From assembly GCA_002118135.1 (NCBI GenBank), contig BDIU01000471.1, positions 1-13,420 of the forward strand: DNA of 13,420 nt, given 5' to 3'. The stretch comes from Trebouxia sp. TZW2008 (lineage: Eukaryota > Chlorophyta > Trebouxiophyceae > Trebouxiales > Trebouxiaceae). Positions within the stretch are counted from its first letter, which is position 1. Every line of letters starts with the position of its first letter. The position numbers were made by a program, and so were the translations under genes. Below, in pieces: positions 1 through 8,014 of the stretch. The notes under the pieces are model-generated. The model searched no databases. It was given only the letters and a program-made list of their open reading frames with translations, and was not told where the DNA came from.

Positions 1-127
1 CAACTGGAGTGAGAGCAAGTAAGCTGGGCTTTGCATCCATCAAGTCATCACCTGCATTGCAACACAGCATGTGATAAGACAACTCATCAGTAGACAGCAG
101 CTGCATAGCTCACCTCTAAAACCCATG
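1..127 (-). pseudogene. Second copy of the DDLMDAKPS exon, partial
   Basis: This stretch matches 573-706. On the minus strand it reads MGFRG, then a 62-nt GTGAG...TGCAG intron, then the exon start DDLMDAKPSLLALTPV, running off the left edge of the window. Both splice signals and the peptide are kept, while the intron interior has diverged and is shorter. A less similar match continues upstream (near 150-180 against 845-870). It could be a tandem paralogue whose 3' part lies outside the window, or a duplicated exon; I cannot tell whether it is functional. Confidence 0.45.
1..127. repeat. Direct repeat, left copy (partner 573-706)
   Basis: Both copies begin CAACTGGAG and end CTCTAAAACCCATG in the same orientation, about 570 bp apart. 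The flanks (exon sequence) are closely matched, whereas the middle (intron) has an indel of about 7 nt and many changes. This is the pattern expected of an old duplication of a transcribed exon. Confidence 0.7.
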
Positions 128-271
128 CGTGGTAGCTCCTGTGGTTAGGAATATATGTAACCCATGCTGGTGCTAGCTCCACCTTCACACACCACATGCA
201 TCAGTCTGGCTGTATATGTGCTCTTCAATATGAACACAAACAAGGAAGAGCCATGGTGATTGTGCATTCAG

Positions 272-777
272 CTACCAGCTGTTGTCTTGATTCTCTATCT
301 TCTGCAGGATATCCAAGCCAGTCAGATTGAGACTGAACACAAGCAGATCAGCAAGAGCTCCAGCTGCATCAAGCTGAGGGTCTTTGTGTCTAGCAAAGCC
401 TGAGTACCTCAGCCATCCATAAGCATTGACCTTGCCTGCAAGGAACTGCAGAACAAAACATGACAAGTGAGTTCTCAGCAGCCTTGTCCTTCATCAGCAT
501 GCATGAGGTCTGATAGGAATGTATGCTGAGCTTACCATGTGATCACTTGCATTGGCACAGGTACACAGCGCACAACTGGAGTCAGAGCAAGTAAGCTGGG
601 TTTGGCATCCATCAGGTCATCACCTGCATTGCAAAACAGCATGTCACAACACAGCACTGGGTGCAGCAGTGGACAGCAGCTGCTCAACTCACCTCTAAAA
701 CCCATGCTGTAGACATATTTGCAAGTACCACCACAACAAAAGTGCCAGGAGTACATGTGTCCTGGCTCCAAAGGCAT
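272..777 (-). CDS. Unrecognised protein, three-exon model
   Basis: I do not recognise this gene. The model starts at ATG 777. The first exon ends in MGFRG at a GTGAG donor. A 69-nt intron ending in TGCAG follows, then an exon beginning DDLMDAKPSLLALTPV. This intron is in frame and has no stop, so retention would add 23 residues. A last exon begins near 452 after TTCTGCAG and reads FLAGKVNAYGWLRYSGFARH, with a leucine-rich stretch ADLLVFSLNLTGLDILQ and a TAG stop at 272-274. The donor for the last junction is unsettled: the strong GTAAGC near 534 gives the wrong phase, whereas a weaker GTGATC upstream keeps frame. No signal peptide or known motif is visible. The strongest support is that the middle exon and its intron recur at 1-127. 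Confidence 0.4.
573..706. repeat. Direct repeat, right copy (partner 1-127)
   Basis: Partner of 1-127; see that entry. This copy lies inside the model at 272-777 and spans its 69-nt intron and both flanking exon edges. Confidence 0.7.
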
Positions 778-779
778 AG

Positions 780-1340
780 ATGCAATGGTTCAGCCTTGGG
801 CTCTGATATGCCCATGCTGGTATGTCAGTGATAGTGTCAATCAGTGACATATAACCCATGCTGGTGGTGATGAAGACGAGGAGCAATGCGCTAGAAGAGC
901 TGATGCAAATCATGTTGCGCTGGCTTCTGCAGCAATGTAGATCGGACTTGATGTATGAGCAATTGTTTCCACATCTTTGAGTAACATAAGCGGCGGTAGA
1001 GTTAAAGATGTAACAATCTCTACCCTCATTTGCACCATGTTCAATTGATTAGTGTTTGACTTCGAGTAACTCACACCTTAGCTTGACACAAGCCAAGCTT
1101 GTTGCCTTCAATGCTGCATATGGCTCAAGTGGCCAATTAAATGTCAAACAAAGCTTGAATTGGTAAAAGTCATGTCCACCCTCAAATAGACAGAAAAGGG
1201 CGCTAATGAAAGTGCTGCTGGTCGTATTCCAGCCTTGGATGGTTAGTGTAGCCCTTGTCATGTTCGCCACAGAAGAACACATGCATCTACACTTGCACAC
1301 AGCCATTGGGAATATGTCACTGATCACTTGCAAAGACCAA
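780..1340. other. No confident gene
   Basis: Positions 780-1048 may hold further 5' exon or UTR sequence of the minus-strand gene at 272-777; a fragment resembling 150-180 occurs near 845-870. A minus-strand open frame spans 1049-1333 without recognisable domains and could be a downstream exon of the 1343-2185 gene, because that gene ends at a plausible GTACTAG donor. I do not regard either as established. Confidence 0.3.
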
Positions 1341-1342
1341 GC

Positions 1343-2185
1343 CTAGTACCTAAAACCCTCCTCAAGCCCCCTGTGCACCCTCAAGACATCAGTGCTTGCC
1401 CCACTGATTGGCTTACTGTAGCCCTGCATGGCCAAATTGGAGTTGCGCAGGCGAGGGGCTTGGAACATAGTTGTGTGCCTCCTGATTGCGGGTTTGTCTA
1501 GCACATTGCTTTGCGGCTTGCGACGGATGACATCTGTAAGGTCACTGGAAGAATTGTTTGCCAGAGGGGGCTTTGGGTAGAGAAAATCCTCTAGCCGTTT
1601 TGCTTGATCATTGTGGCCTTTGTTCTTGTTGCTTGAGATCATAGTCGCTGACATGAAGCATCCTGCTGGGATGGGAGGAAGCTGTGTTTGTTGCTCCACT
1701 GCAGCTTGTGCTGCAGAGAGTAACCTCCAATCATCCAAGTCATCATCCAGTCCAGCTAACACGCCAGATCCGTCATGGAGACCACCTGGCTTGTCACAGT
1801 AATTGCTTTTTGGCTCAGATGCAGGTTGTTCCTGGACTGCAAGTCACAGATAGTCAACTATGAGAAGTTATGTGTGCAACAGATATTCAGAGCTGAAATA
1901 CGTAGCAAGCATGCCTGGGGTGTCAGGGACAGCGTCGATGTCCTCACATCTGCTGTCCCCATCGTCTAGTGTAGGTCTGCTTGGTGCAGGCGGCCTGTCT
2001 GCAACAGGAACGTCACTGCCGGATACATCTTCAACAGACACGGGTTTGTCCGGGACGTCCAGTCTGCGTCTGGTTGCTCTATAGTACCGGTGTCTGTTCG
2101 TATTCAGCCGTCTTTTCTTGGCAGACTTTGTCTCTTCGGGAGGCGTGACGAGGTCAGTCTCGGCACGCTTACGCCGGGCAGGCAT
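1343..2185 (-). CDS. Basic, disordered, probably nuclear protein (two exons)
   Basis: The family is not recognised. The start is ATG 2185, giving MPARRKRAETDLVTPPEE. Early residues contain two basic clusters, PARRKR and SAKKRRLN, that look like nuclear localisation signals, followed by proline- and acid-rich sequence. Exon 1 probably ends at a GTGAGG donor (1948/1947, phase 1) and exon 2 begins at 1836 after TTGCAG, which restores the frame (111-nt intron). A second donor candidate lies near 1890. Exon 2 has an acidic patch (LDDDLDDW) and low-complexity polar sequence, and reaches TAG at 1343-1345, with a possible further donor at 1349. It is divergent from the GIY-YIG gene at 2490, so the two could share a promoter. 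Total length is about 243 residues if this structure is right. Confidence 0.45.
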
Positions 2186-2253
2186 GCTAGAAAGTGACCG
2201 CGCTGTGCTTGCCTGCAAGACTGTAGGCAGTCGACAGAACGCAGCGAAAAGCC

Positions 2254-2369
2254 TGATGCAGGATACTACAGTGATGCAGGATGCAGGATGCTGGACGCGA
2301 CCTGATGCAGGATGCAGGATGCTGGACGCGACCTGATGCAGGATGCAGGATGCAGGATGCAGGATGCAG
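2254..2369. repeat. Minisatellite built from a GATGCAG heptamer
   Basis: A 31-bp unit (three heptamers, the third changed to GATGCTG, plus GACGCGACCT) occurs exactly twice, at 2273-2303 and 2304-2334. It is followed by five perfect GATGCAG copies at 2335-2369. A partial start precedes it at 2254. It lies in the intergenic region between the two divergent genes at 2185 and 2490. Such arrays change copy number by slippage or unequal exchange; a role in expression is possible but unsupported. Confidence 0.9.
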
Positions 2370-2489
2370 TCAAGAACTGGGTTTACTTCAACAGAACTTC
2401 AAAATTGAAAGGCCTCAAGCAACAAGGTGGACAGGCACATCGAGGTCGGTGGCCATTGAACATTTACCGCGCTTGTCTGCATCGTAGTT

Positions 2490-3679
2490 ATGGTGGCAGG
2501 TGCAAGCGGTGTGCACGAAGGCACGTGTAAAGAATGTAGTGAGAGCAAAACTTTAGCAGCTGCAACTCCCCGCCCTCGCAGCCTGGTGGACATCTACAAG
2601 ATGACCAACACGCGCCATCCTAAGCGCCTTGCATATGTCGGACAAGCTGTTCAAGTGTTATTGAATGGAGAGGCTCATGGTACCAAGCGCAGGGTGGCTA
2701 GCCATTTCAGGGAAGCCCGTACAGACGCAAGTAGTTGCAGAGCACTGAACGCAGCTATCAGGGAAGAAAACAGCCCAGCAGCATGGCAAGTGGAGACGCT
2801 TGATTCGGTTTCCTTTGAAGACGCTGATGCTGCAGAAATCTTCTGGATCAACCATTTCAACACCTATAAGGGACCAGGCTACAACCTCACACCTGGAGGG
2901 CGGGGTTTTGCTGAACTCACTGCAGAAGGGAGAGCGCAACTCAGTATGAGCATGAGAAAACATGACACAGAGCGCTCCATGTACATATACCAAGTCTCAA
3001 ACCAGCGCCAACAGGGTTATGGAGTCTCTATTCCTACAATAGGGAAGCATGTAGTCTTCAAGTCCACCAACTTGACTATGCCAGCCAAGCTAGCAAGGGC
3101 AGAGGCATACTTGAAAGCCTGTACTGAAGCAATTGCGACAGGCTCTGAGCTTCCTGCTCACCGAACTGACACAAGGCCATCATCCATTCCAGGCTTGCCC
3201 AGATATATCTCAAAACTCACAAGCAAGGGCAAGGTGTGTTTGAGAGTCCACTGCAAACCATATGGGAAACCTCTCCTTTTTGACAAAAAAATCATGTCGG
3301 GATCATTTGATGACATGCTTTCCAAGGCAAAGGCTTATTTGGCAGACCAAGTTGCTCAGCATGACATGGCAGGTAAGCAACTTGTACCAGTAATGTGCAG
3401 CACGCAAAAATTGTCTTACTAGGTTCCACCTTGTTATGGCAAATGATTGACCTTTGCATTGTGTATGCAGCTCACATAGGTATTGACCACACAGAGCAAC
3501 CAGTCACACCTGCAACAAGCTTTGACAACAAAGAGAACTCTGGCACAGTGTCTGCTAACACCAAACACAATGTGCCAATGTTCCATCATTCATCCAACAA
3601 AGGCAAACTGCAGAGAGCTGCTCAGGCTCCTGGGCAAAGCAAACTAGCATTCACGGTACAGAAGCGTTGTAACCAGTGA
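2490..3679 (+). CDS. GIY-YIG endonuclease with two C-terminal repeat modules
   Basis: Predicted 363-residue DNA nuclease in two exons, 2490-3372 and 3471-3679. The intron is 98 nt, with donor GCAG/GTAAGC and acceptor TATGCAG; splicing restores the frame in phase 1. The GIY-YIG domain spans about residues 31-137. DIY (Tyr36) stands for GIY and AYVG (Tyr49) for YIG. Arg67/Arg68 in KRRVASHF fit the catalytic Arg, Glu116 in DAAEIFWI the metal-binding Glu, and YNLTPGG (Asn132) the closing motif. Residues 164-209 and 237-284 are two diverged copies of one module (aromatic-rich start, Gly-Lys, Phe, then K..A.AYL), resembling small DNA-binding repeats that follow nuclease domains in large-virus and homing proteins. 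The tail (residues 295-363) is polar and probably disordered. No reverse transcriptase adjoins it, so it is not an intact Penelope element. A free-standing homing-type or virus-derived nuclease is likely; the cellular role is unknown. Confidence 0.75.
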
Positions 3680-3967
3680 TCCTCAGACAAGCACCATGGC
3701 CATTGCAATAGAGGCACACTTGAGATTTGTGGGTGGCCGAATCTCGGCAAGCTCATCTTGGACACCTTTGCATGTGTGTGACGAGCATTACAAGGCCTAT
3801 CAGGTGTCTAAGAGAGCTGCACAGAAATGTTGACCTGTAGACAGGCAGTTCTTGATAGCATGTGATGTGTACACTTTGTTTGCCACACAGGGTGTTGTGT
3901 GGAGTACTGTCGTGAGCAAGTTTTGCAGCGCGATGCCAATCCACCTGTCAAATCACTCAGCCATTCA
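3680..3967. other. Intergenic, nothing recognised
   Basis: I see no supported gene, RNA or repeat between the end of the nuclease gene and the start of the duplicated recombinase fragment. The 3' UTR of the nuclease gene presumably lies here. Confidence 0.5.
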
Positions 3968-4471
3968 ACACAGATTCAGATACAGTTGCATTGAAGTGCT
4001 GTGAACATGCAGTGCTTGTATACCAGCCACTTCCACAGAGCAGTGCAGAATGAGCTCTTTGTGTTCTCCTCCAGTCTTTCCCAAAGTTCATGATATTTTC
4101 GCAGCCATATATCCTGAGCGCTCATGCTACATGCATAAAATAATATGTTGTCATCAGCACATTGCATGGAATACAGCGTTTAACCATTCAGCAGCAATCT
4201 CATATCACATTTCAGTATCTTGCTGCAGGGGAAGAGCGTCTTCTCCAATGTAGGTTACATGCATCAAAGTCATGATATCTTCCTTTGATTTGGCTCTGCT
4301 GGGCTTCATGATTGCAGCAGATTGAATGTGGCAACCTTCTGCAAGCTGTGCAGAGAAGACTTGAAAGAGCAAGGATGGCGTTTCAACGCCTTTCCATCTC
4401 ATGTGGTGCACATCGCAGCCTTGCAGCGCAGATCGCTGAGCGGCGACAATTTTGCTTTTCGACAATGATGC
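3968..4471. repeat. Dispersed direct repeat, copy 1 (partner 8015-8520)
   Basis: This stretch aligns end to end with 8015-8520 in the same orientation. Similarity is highest at 3968-4125 and 4209-4300, which are exon and splice-site sequence, and lowest in the intron at 4127-4208. The left limit is sharp at the shared ACACAGATTCAG. Confidence 0.85.
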
Positions 4472-4558
4472 AGTGACATGCTTGCCGACCTTCTCAACAA
4501 ATGTGTCCAGGCATTTCACAGATGGGGGATAAGTCACGCTCTCCGTTCCGTGTTGTCA
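3968..4558 (-). pseudogene. Truncated 5' part of a Crypton-type recombinase gene
   Basis: This is a second copy of the 5' end of the recombinase at 5316-8460. An open frame runs from 4558 to 4209. A GTGATATG donor and an 82-nt intron (4208-4127, acceptor ATGTAG) join it in frame to an exon 4126-4024 that starts MSAQDIWLRKYHELWERLEE. The GTATAC donor follows at 4023. Similarity to 8015-8520 stops at about 3968, inside that next intron, so all downstream exons, including the catalytic ones, are missing. Most differences from the longer copy in the second exon are synonymous or conservative, which suggests both copies were once under selection. The upstream exon is open for about 117 codons but has no clear ATG at its start. 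Confidence 0.6.
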
Positions 4559-4649
4559 AATGACGGAATGGGTTCAATGCGGCAGCTCATGAGAAGCCGT
4601 GATATCCAACAAAGCACGATCTTGCAAACCTTCTCTTGCTGCGACTAGA

Positions 4650-5385
4650 ATGAGACAAACAGCGTGTGGTGAGTACGTGGTGCAGCGCGGCGACACCGTA
4701 GTACAAATAGCACAAACGTTCGGGACCTTGACCTCAAACGTAGTCACACAGGCGCATCAGTACCCAGACCCTTACAAACTGTATCCTGGACAAAAGCTTA
4801 TGATCCTTGAACGAGACTCAAACGCACCAACTCAGCACAGGATAGTGGCCGGGGAGACTTTGGACATCATAGCTCAGCAGCACGGTGTTCCCTTACAAGC
4901 CTTGCAGGCTGCCAATCCGGACGCTCATCCTGTAAAGCTTGTGCCTGGCACACTTTTGCGTCTGCCTAATGGCGGTAGGTACATAACGAGCAAGTCCAAC
5001 TGGAAGCAACGCAGACTAACTCTGGACAATACGTCTGCAGGCACCAACGCCAGCTGACCAAATAGCTCGGGCTATAGCAACCTTCAAGAACGATGAGCAA
5101 ACTCTCGAGGGGTATGCAAGGCACCATCAAACCGCCTCTCAATGTTACAGGGCATGGTCATGCATATTCAGCTTGCTACAGCTGCTGTGTACAGCTGCTG
5201 TTGCAATCATTGGTGGCATTGTAATGGGCAAGACAGACACTGGCAAGGCAAACTTAGCAGTAGTTGTATTGGGTGCTATTGCTTCTGCCTTGACAGCCTG
5301 GTTAAGGCTTCGTGATTATGACGCCGCAGCAACTTCGGCAGAGTCTCCAGCTTCAATAGCTTCCTCAAGCCTGACAAGCTCATAG
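4650..5385 (+). CDS. LysM-domain protein with two C-terminal membrane helices
   Basis: The gene encodes a predicted 218-residue membrane-anchored protein that should bind N-acetylglucosamine-type glycans (chitin, peptidoglycan and related polymers). Exon 1 is 4650-4974 and exon 2 is 5054-5385. LysM1 covers residues 9-52 (YVVQRGDTVVQIAQ ... LYPGQKLMI) and LysM2 residues 63-105 (HRIVAGETLDIIAQ ... VPGTLLRLP). After the splice come a hydrophilic linker and two hydrophobic segments, about 144-166 and 174-192, then a Ser/Ala-rich tail. The first in-frame ATG after the upstream stop is 4650; no signal peptide follows it, so the LysM side may be cytosolic or an upstream exon may be missing. The donor GGCG/GTAGGT is strong. 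The intron carries a good branch site (ACTAAC). Acceptor GCCAG at 5053 restores the frame, while TGCAG at 5040 would end the protein five codons later. Its last 70 coding bases overlap the recombinase tail on the other strand. Confidence 0.65.
4975..5053 (+). other. Intron with two competing 3' splice sites
   Basis: GT at 4975, branch-site-like GACTAAC around 5010-5020, acceptors TGCAG (ending 5040) and GCCAG (ending 5053). The first gives a 66-nt intron and an early TGA stop, hence a protein of two LysM domains only. The second gives 79 nt and the membrane-anchored form. Reading through the intron unspliced also reaches that TGA. Confidence 0.5.
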
Positions 5386-5672
5386 AAAGCTTCACTTTGT
5401 GTTGAAATGCTGCGCAGGTCGAAGTCAGTGACGACATGCGTCACCAGAGCAACTGCAGCATCGCTTGTCAACCCTTGCAAAGTCAGCTGCTCAATTGCTT
5501 CGGGCAAGCACCTCTTCTTCCTGAGGTTGTCCACTGTGCTCTTAGCATGGCGAACGCCTTTCGTTCTGGGCAGTCCCAATCCATTCTTGTTCATAACCAG
5601 CTGACCCTTGATGCCTGCATATTGCCCACCACCCACCCATTCCTGGTATCTACCATCAATTTGTTTGGGCTT
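5316..5672 (-). pseudogene. C-terminal extension of the recombinase, out of frame
   Basis: The frame continues the recombinase if one base is lost near 5673-5676, where TTCAAAG could have been TTCAAG. It reads KPKQIDGRYQEWVGGGQYAG, a basic stretch TKGVRHAKSTVDNLRKKRCL, then an amphipathic helical region (LPEAIEQLTLQGLTSDAAVA and onward), ending TAA at 5316-5318. It matches no domain I know. It could instead be a separate small gene with ATG at a later codon, but its continuity and codon style favour one ancestral protein. Confidence 0.45.
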
Positions 5673-7268
5673 TGAACATGTCTGAGCTCTTGAGAACCTT
5701 CTTCACCTTGCTTGGCTGTGATGCAGGCACAGTGCTATCTTCAGCAGTGCCTGAGACAGACAGTGCAGCCTGATACTGAACTACAGGTGTGTCCTGGGGC
5801 TGCTCAACCTGATATGATGTTGAAGCTGACATGACTTGAGCAGTGTCACCCTGTGCATTCATCATCAGCTGCCTCCTTCTCAGACTCCTTTGTTGCTGAT
5901 GCAGCTCTAGCATTGCTTGCTTTTCTGTGTCAATTTGTAGTTGCAGTTGTGTCTGCCTTCTTTCTGACCTTAGCTGTTCAAGCTCTGCCAGCATTTGTTG
6001 CTCCTTGTCTGCAGCACTATGTGCAACCTTCTGCCTCTTTGCCACAATTTCTTGGGTGACAATCTCTGCTGCTTCTGCAGACCTGATCTGGGATTGTTGT
6101 CTTGTCTCCCAGGAATCTGATTGGTCTGAATGGTAAGCCACCTGTTGAGACTCTGGTGTTACATAATTAGCTTGCTGCCACTCTGCAAGATAGGGCACTT
6201 CTTGCATCATCTGAAGCTTCTCCATGCTGTCACACTCTGCTTGCAGCACTCTGTCAGAGAAGGAGGTATATTTGTCTGTATGCATGACCTCTTGAACCCT
6301 TGGCAGACCTGCCACCACATGCAGCCCATACTTCAGCTTCTTGATAGGTAGAGCTTGCCAGAAGGCCTCAGCAAGTTTCAACAAGGTGTCATTGAGTTCT
6401 TTTCTTCTGACTGACAAGTCTGACTGCTTGGCAGTGGCAGACAACCCAGGTAGCAAGGCATCACACCATGCTTCATCCACATCAACTAAAGCTCTTCCCA
6501 AGTGGTGGTTTTGTTTCCAGCTGTCTTTATGAAATCCTGCCAGCACTGCTTGGATGTTGATGTATGCTTCTGAATGGTGCTGAGCAGAAAACCTTCTTTG
6601 AACATCACTCTTCCATCCAAAATATCTGTTGATCTCATCAGAGGCTGCTCCAGCAGCAAGGGCATTGTTTGCAGCAGTCTTACGGAACAATCCAGTATGT
6701 TTATCTTTTGCCTTGTCCCAGCCAGACTGCCGTAGTGGATCAAGCCACTGCTGAAGTCAAGGGCCTTTGATGAAAGATGCACTTGAGCTTCTGTAGCTGC
6801 CACTTGCACTGGTGCTGATAAGGCAAGCACACCATCACAGTTGTCCTGCACCCTAGCATTCATTGCTGCCATTTTCTCAGCAATCAGCTGAGCCACAGCC
6901 TCTGGATTCCCAGCTGAAGAGTTGCCACAAAGCTGTTTCAAGCAGCCTTGCATCTCTGTCAGCATGTCTCCCATGGTCGGACTGACATCCATCTCTGCTT
7001 GCCTGTTAGCCTTGTCATGGCTAGAGATGACCTGCTGTGTAAAGTGAAGATACTGTGGAGTCACCATGATGTTTGTAACAGCAGGCAATCTGTGCAGTAC
7101 ATATGTCAGTCCATACCCGCAGAGCAAGTCCTTGATTGCAAATTTAGTTGCTTGGTAGCAGATGAGCAGCAAGCAAGGGCATTGTGAAACCAAACATACC
7201 TCTGAGTTTTGAATGGCAAGTTTTGCCAAAAGCAGATGCCATTGTACAAGACTGTCTGCAAGAAACCT

Positions 7269-7271
7269 TCA
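7269..7271 (-). other. In-frame TGA inside a recombinase exon
   Basis: The frame before it reads AGKGQADERQGC and after it RFLADSLVQWHLLLAKLAIQ, then a strong GTATGT donor at 7199 that splices in phase to GYGLTYVLHRLPAV. The codon is TGC-TGA-AGG. A C-to-T change at a CpG would turn CGA (Arg) into TGA, which fits decay of a methylated element copy. Confidence 0.6.
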
Positions 7272-8014
7272 GCACCCCTGTCTTTCATCTGCCTGTCCTT
7301 TGCCAGCCTGCATCCTGGCATTCCTTGCCTGCACAACCTCACGCAGTCTCCTGACCCCAGGAAAGGTTGCATCTATCCAGTCAAGAGCTGTGACCTGCAT
7401 GATGGGCAATTACTTCAGAGATGTTGCTTGATGCAAGACTTGCTGCTCATTCCTTGCCTGCTGGTGCCCAGTAGAAGCATAGCTGCAACTTTGAATCCAT
7501 TGAAGTGGTCTTGATGTCTTATGCAGGCATCCAGAATTCTCACAACTTCATCACTGTCCAAGCTTGTGGCCTGAAAGCCATCCCTCAGAGGGTCACTGTT
7601 AGGGCCTGCAGTAGAGCAGTGAAGAGTCTGCAAAGCATCAGATGCCAGGTCAATCATTTGTACTTGTATACCAACCTATTCTAGCCTCAGTAGTGGCTGC
7701 AAATGCTTTGCTGCTGGCAGATCTGATGAGGGTCTCCTTGCTGAACCCATAGGGGGGTGGCACACCTCTTTGCAGTTCCCTTGTGAGTGCACAAATCAAA
7801 GATGTTCACTGTCAGCTGTGGTCATAGCAGTCATCTGAGGCTGATACCTGATCTTGGACAGTGCTTTTCTAGCCACTCTGATTGTCCCAAATGGATCTTT
7901 GGATTTCTTGTCTACCATTTCCTGTAGCAGGTCTTCCAGGAAAATAACACATTTGGGTATTGGATGTATCACAGTGTCAAAAGCTTTATTGTCACACCAT
8001 GCCTGCATCAGTGC

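Noticed and set aside
2490..3679. Part of a Penelope-like retroelement
   Set aside because: Penelope elements carry GIY-YIG after a reverse transcriptase. No such domain is visible on either side, and the repeat modules here follow the nuclease instead.
4650..5385. Bacterial cell-wall LysM enzyme
   Set aside because: There is no catalytic domain or signal peptide, and a well-formed intron with a branch site separates the LysM part from the membrane helices.
7209..7514. Plus-strand open frames opposite the recombinase
   Set aside because: They are shadows of the minus-strand exons; the minus-strand reading has phase-consistent junctions and recognisable motifs.
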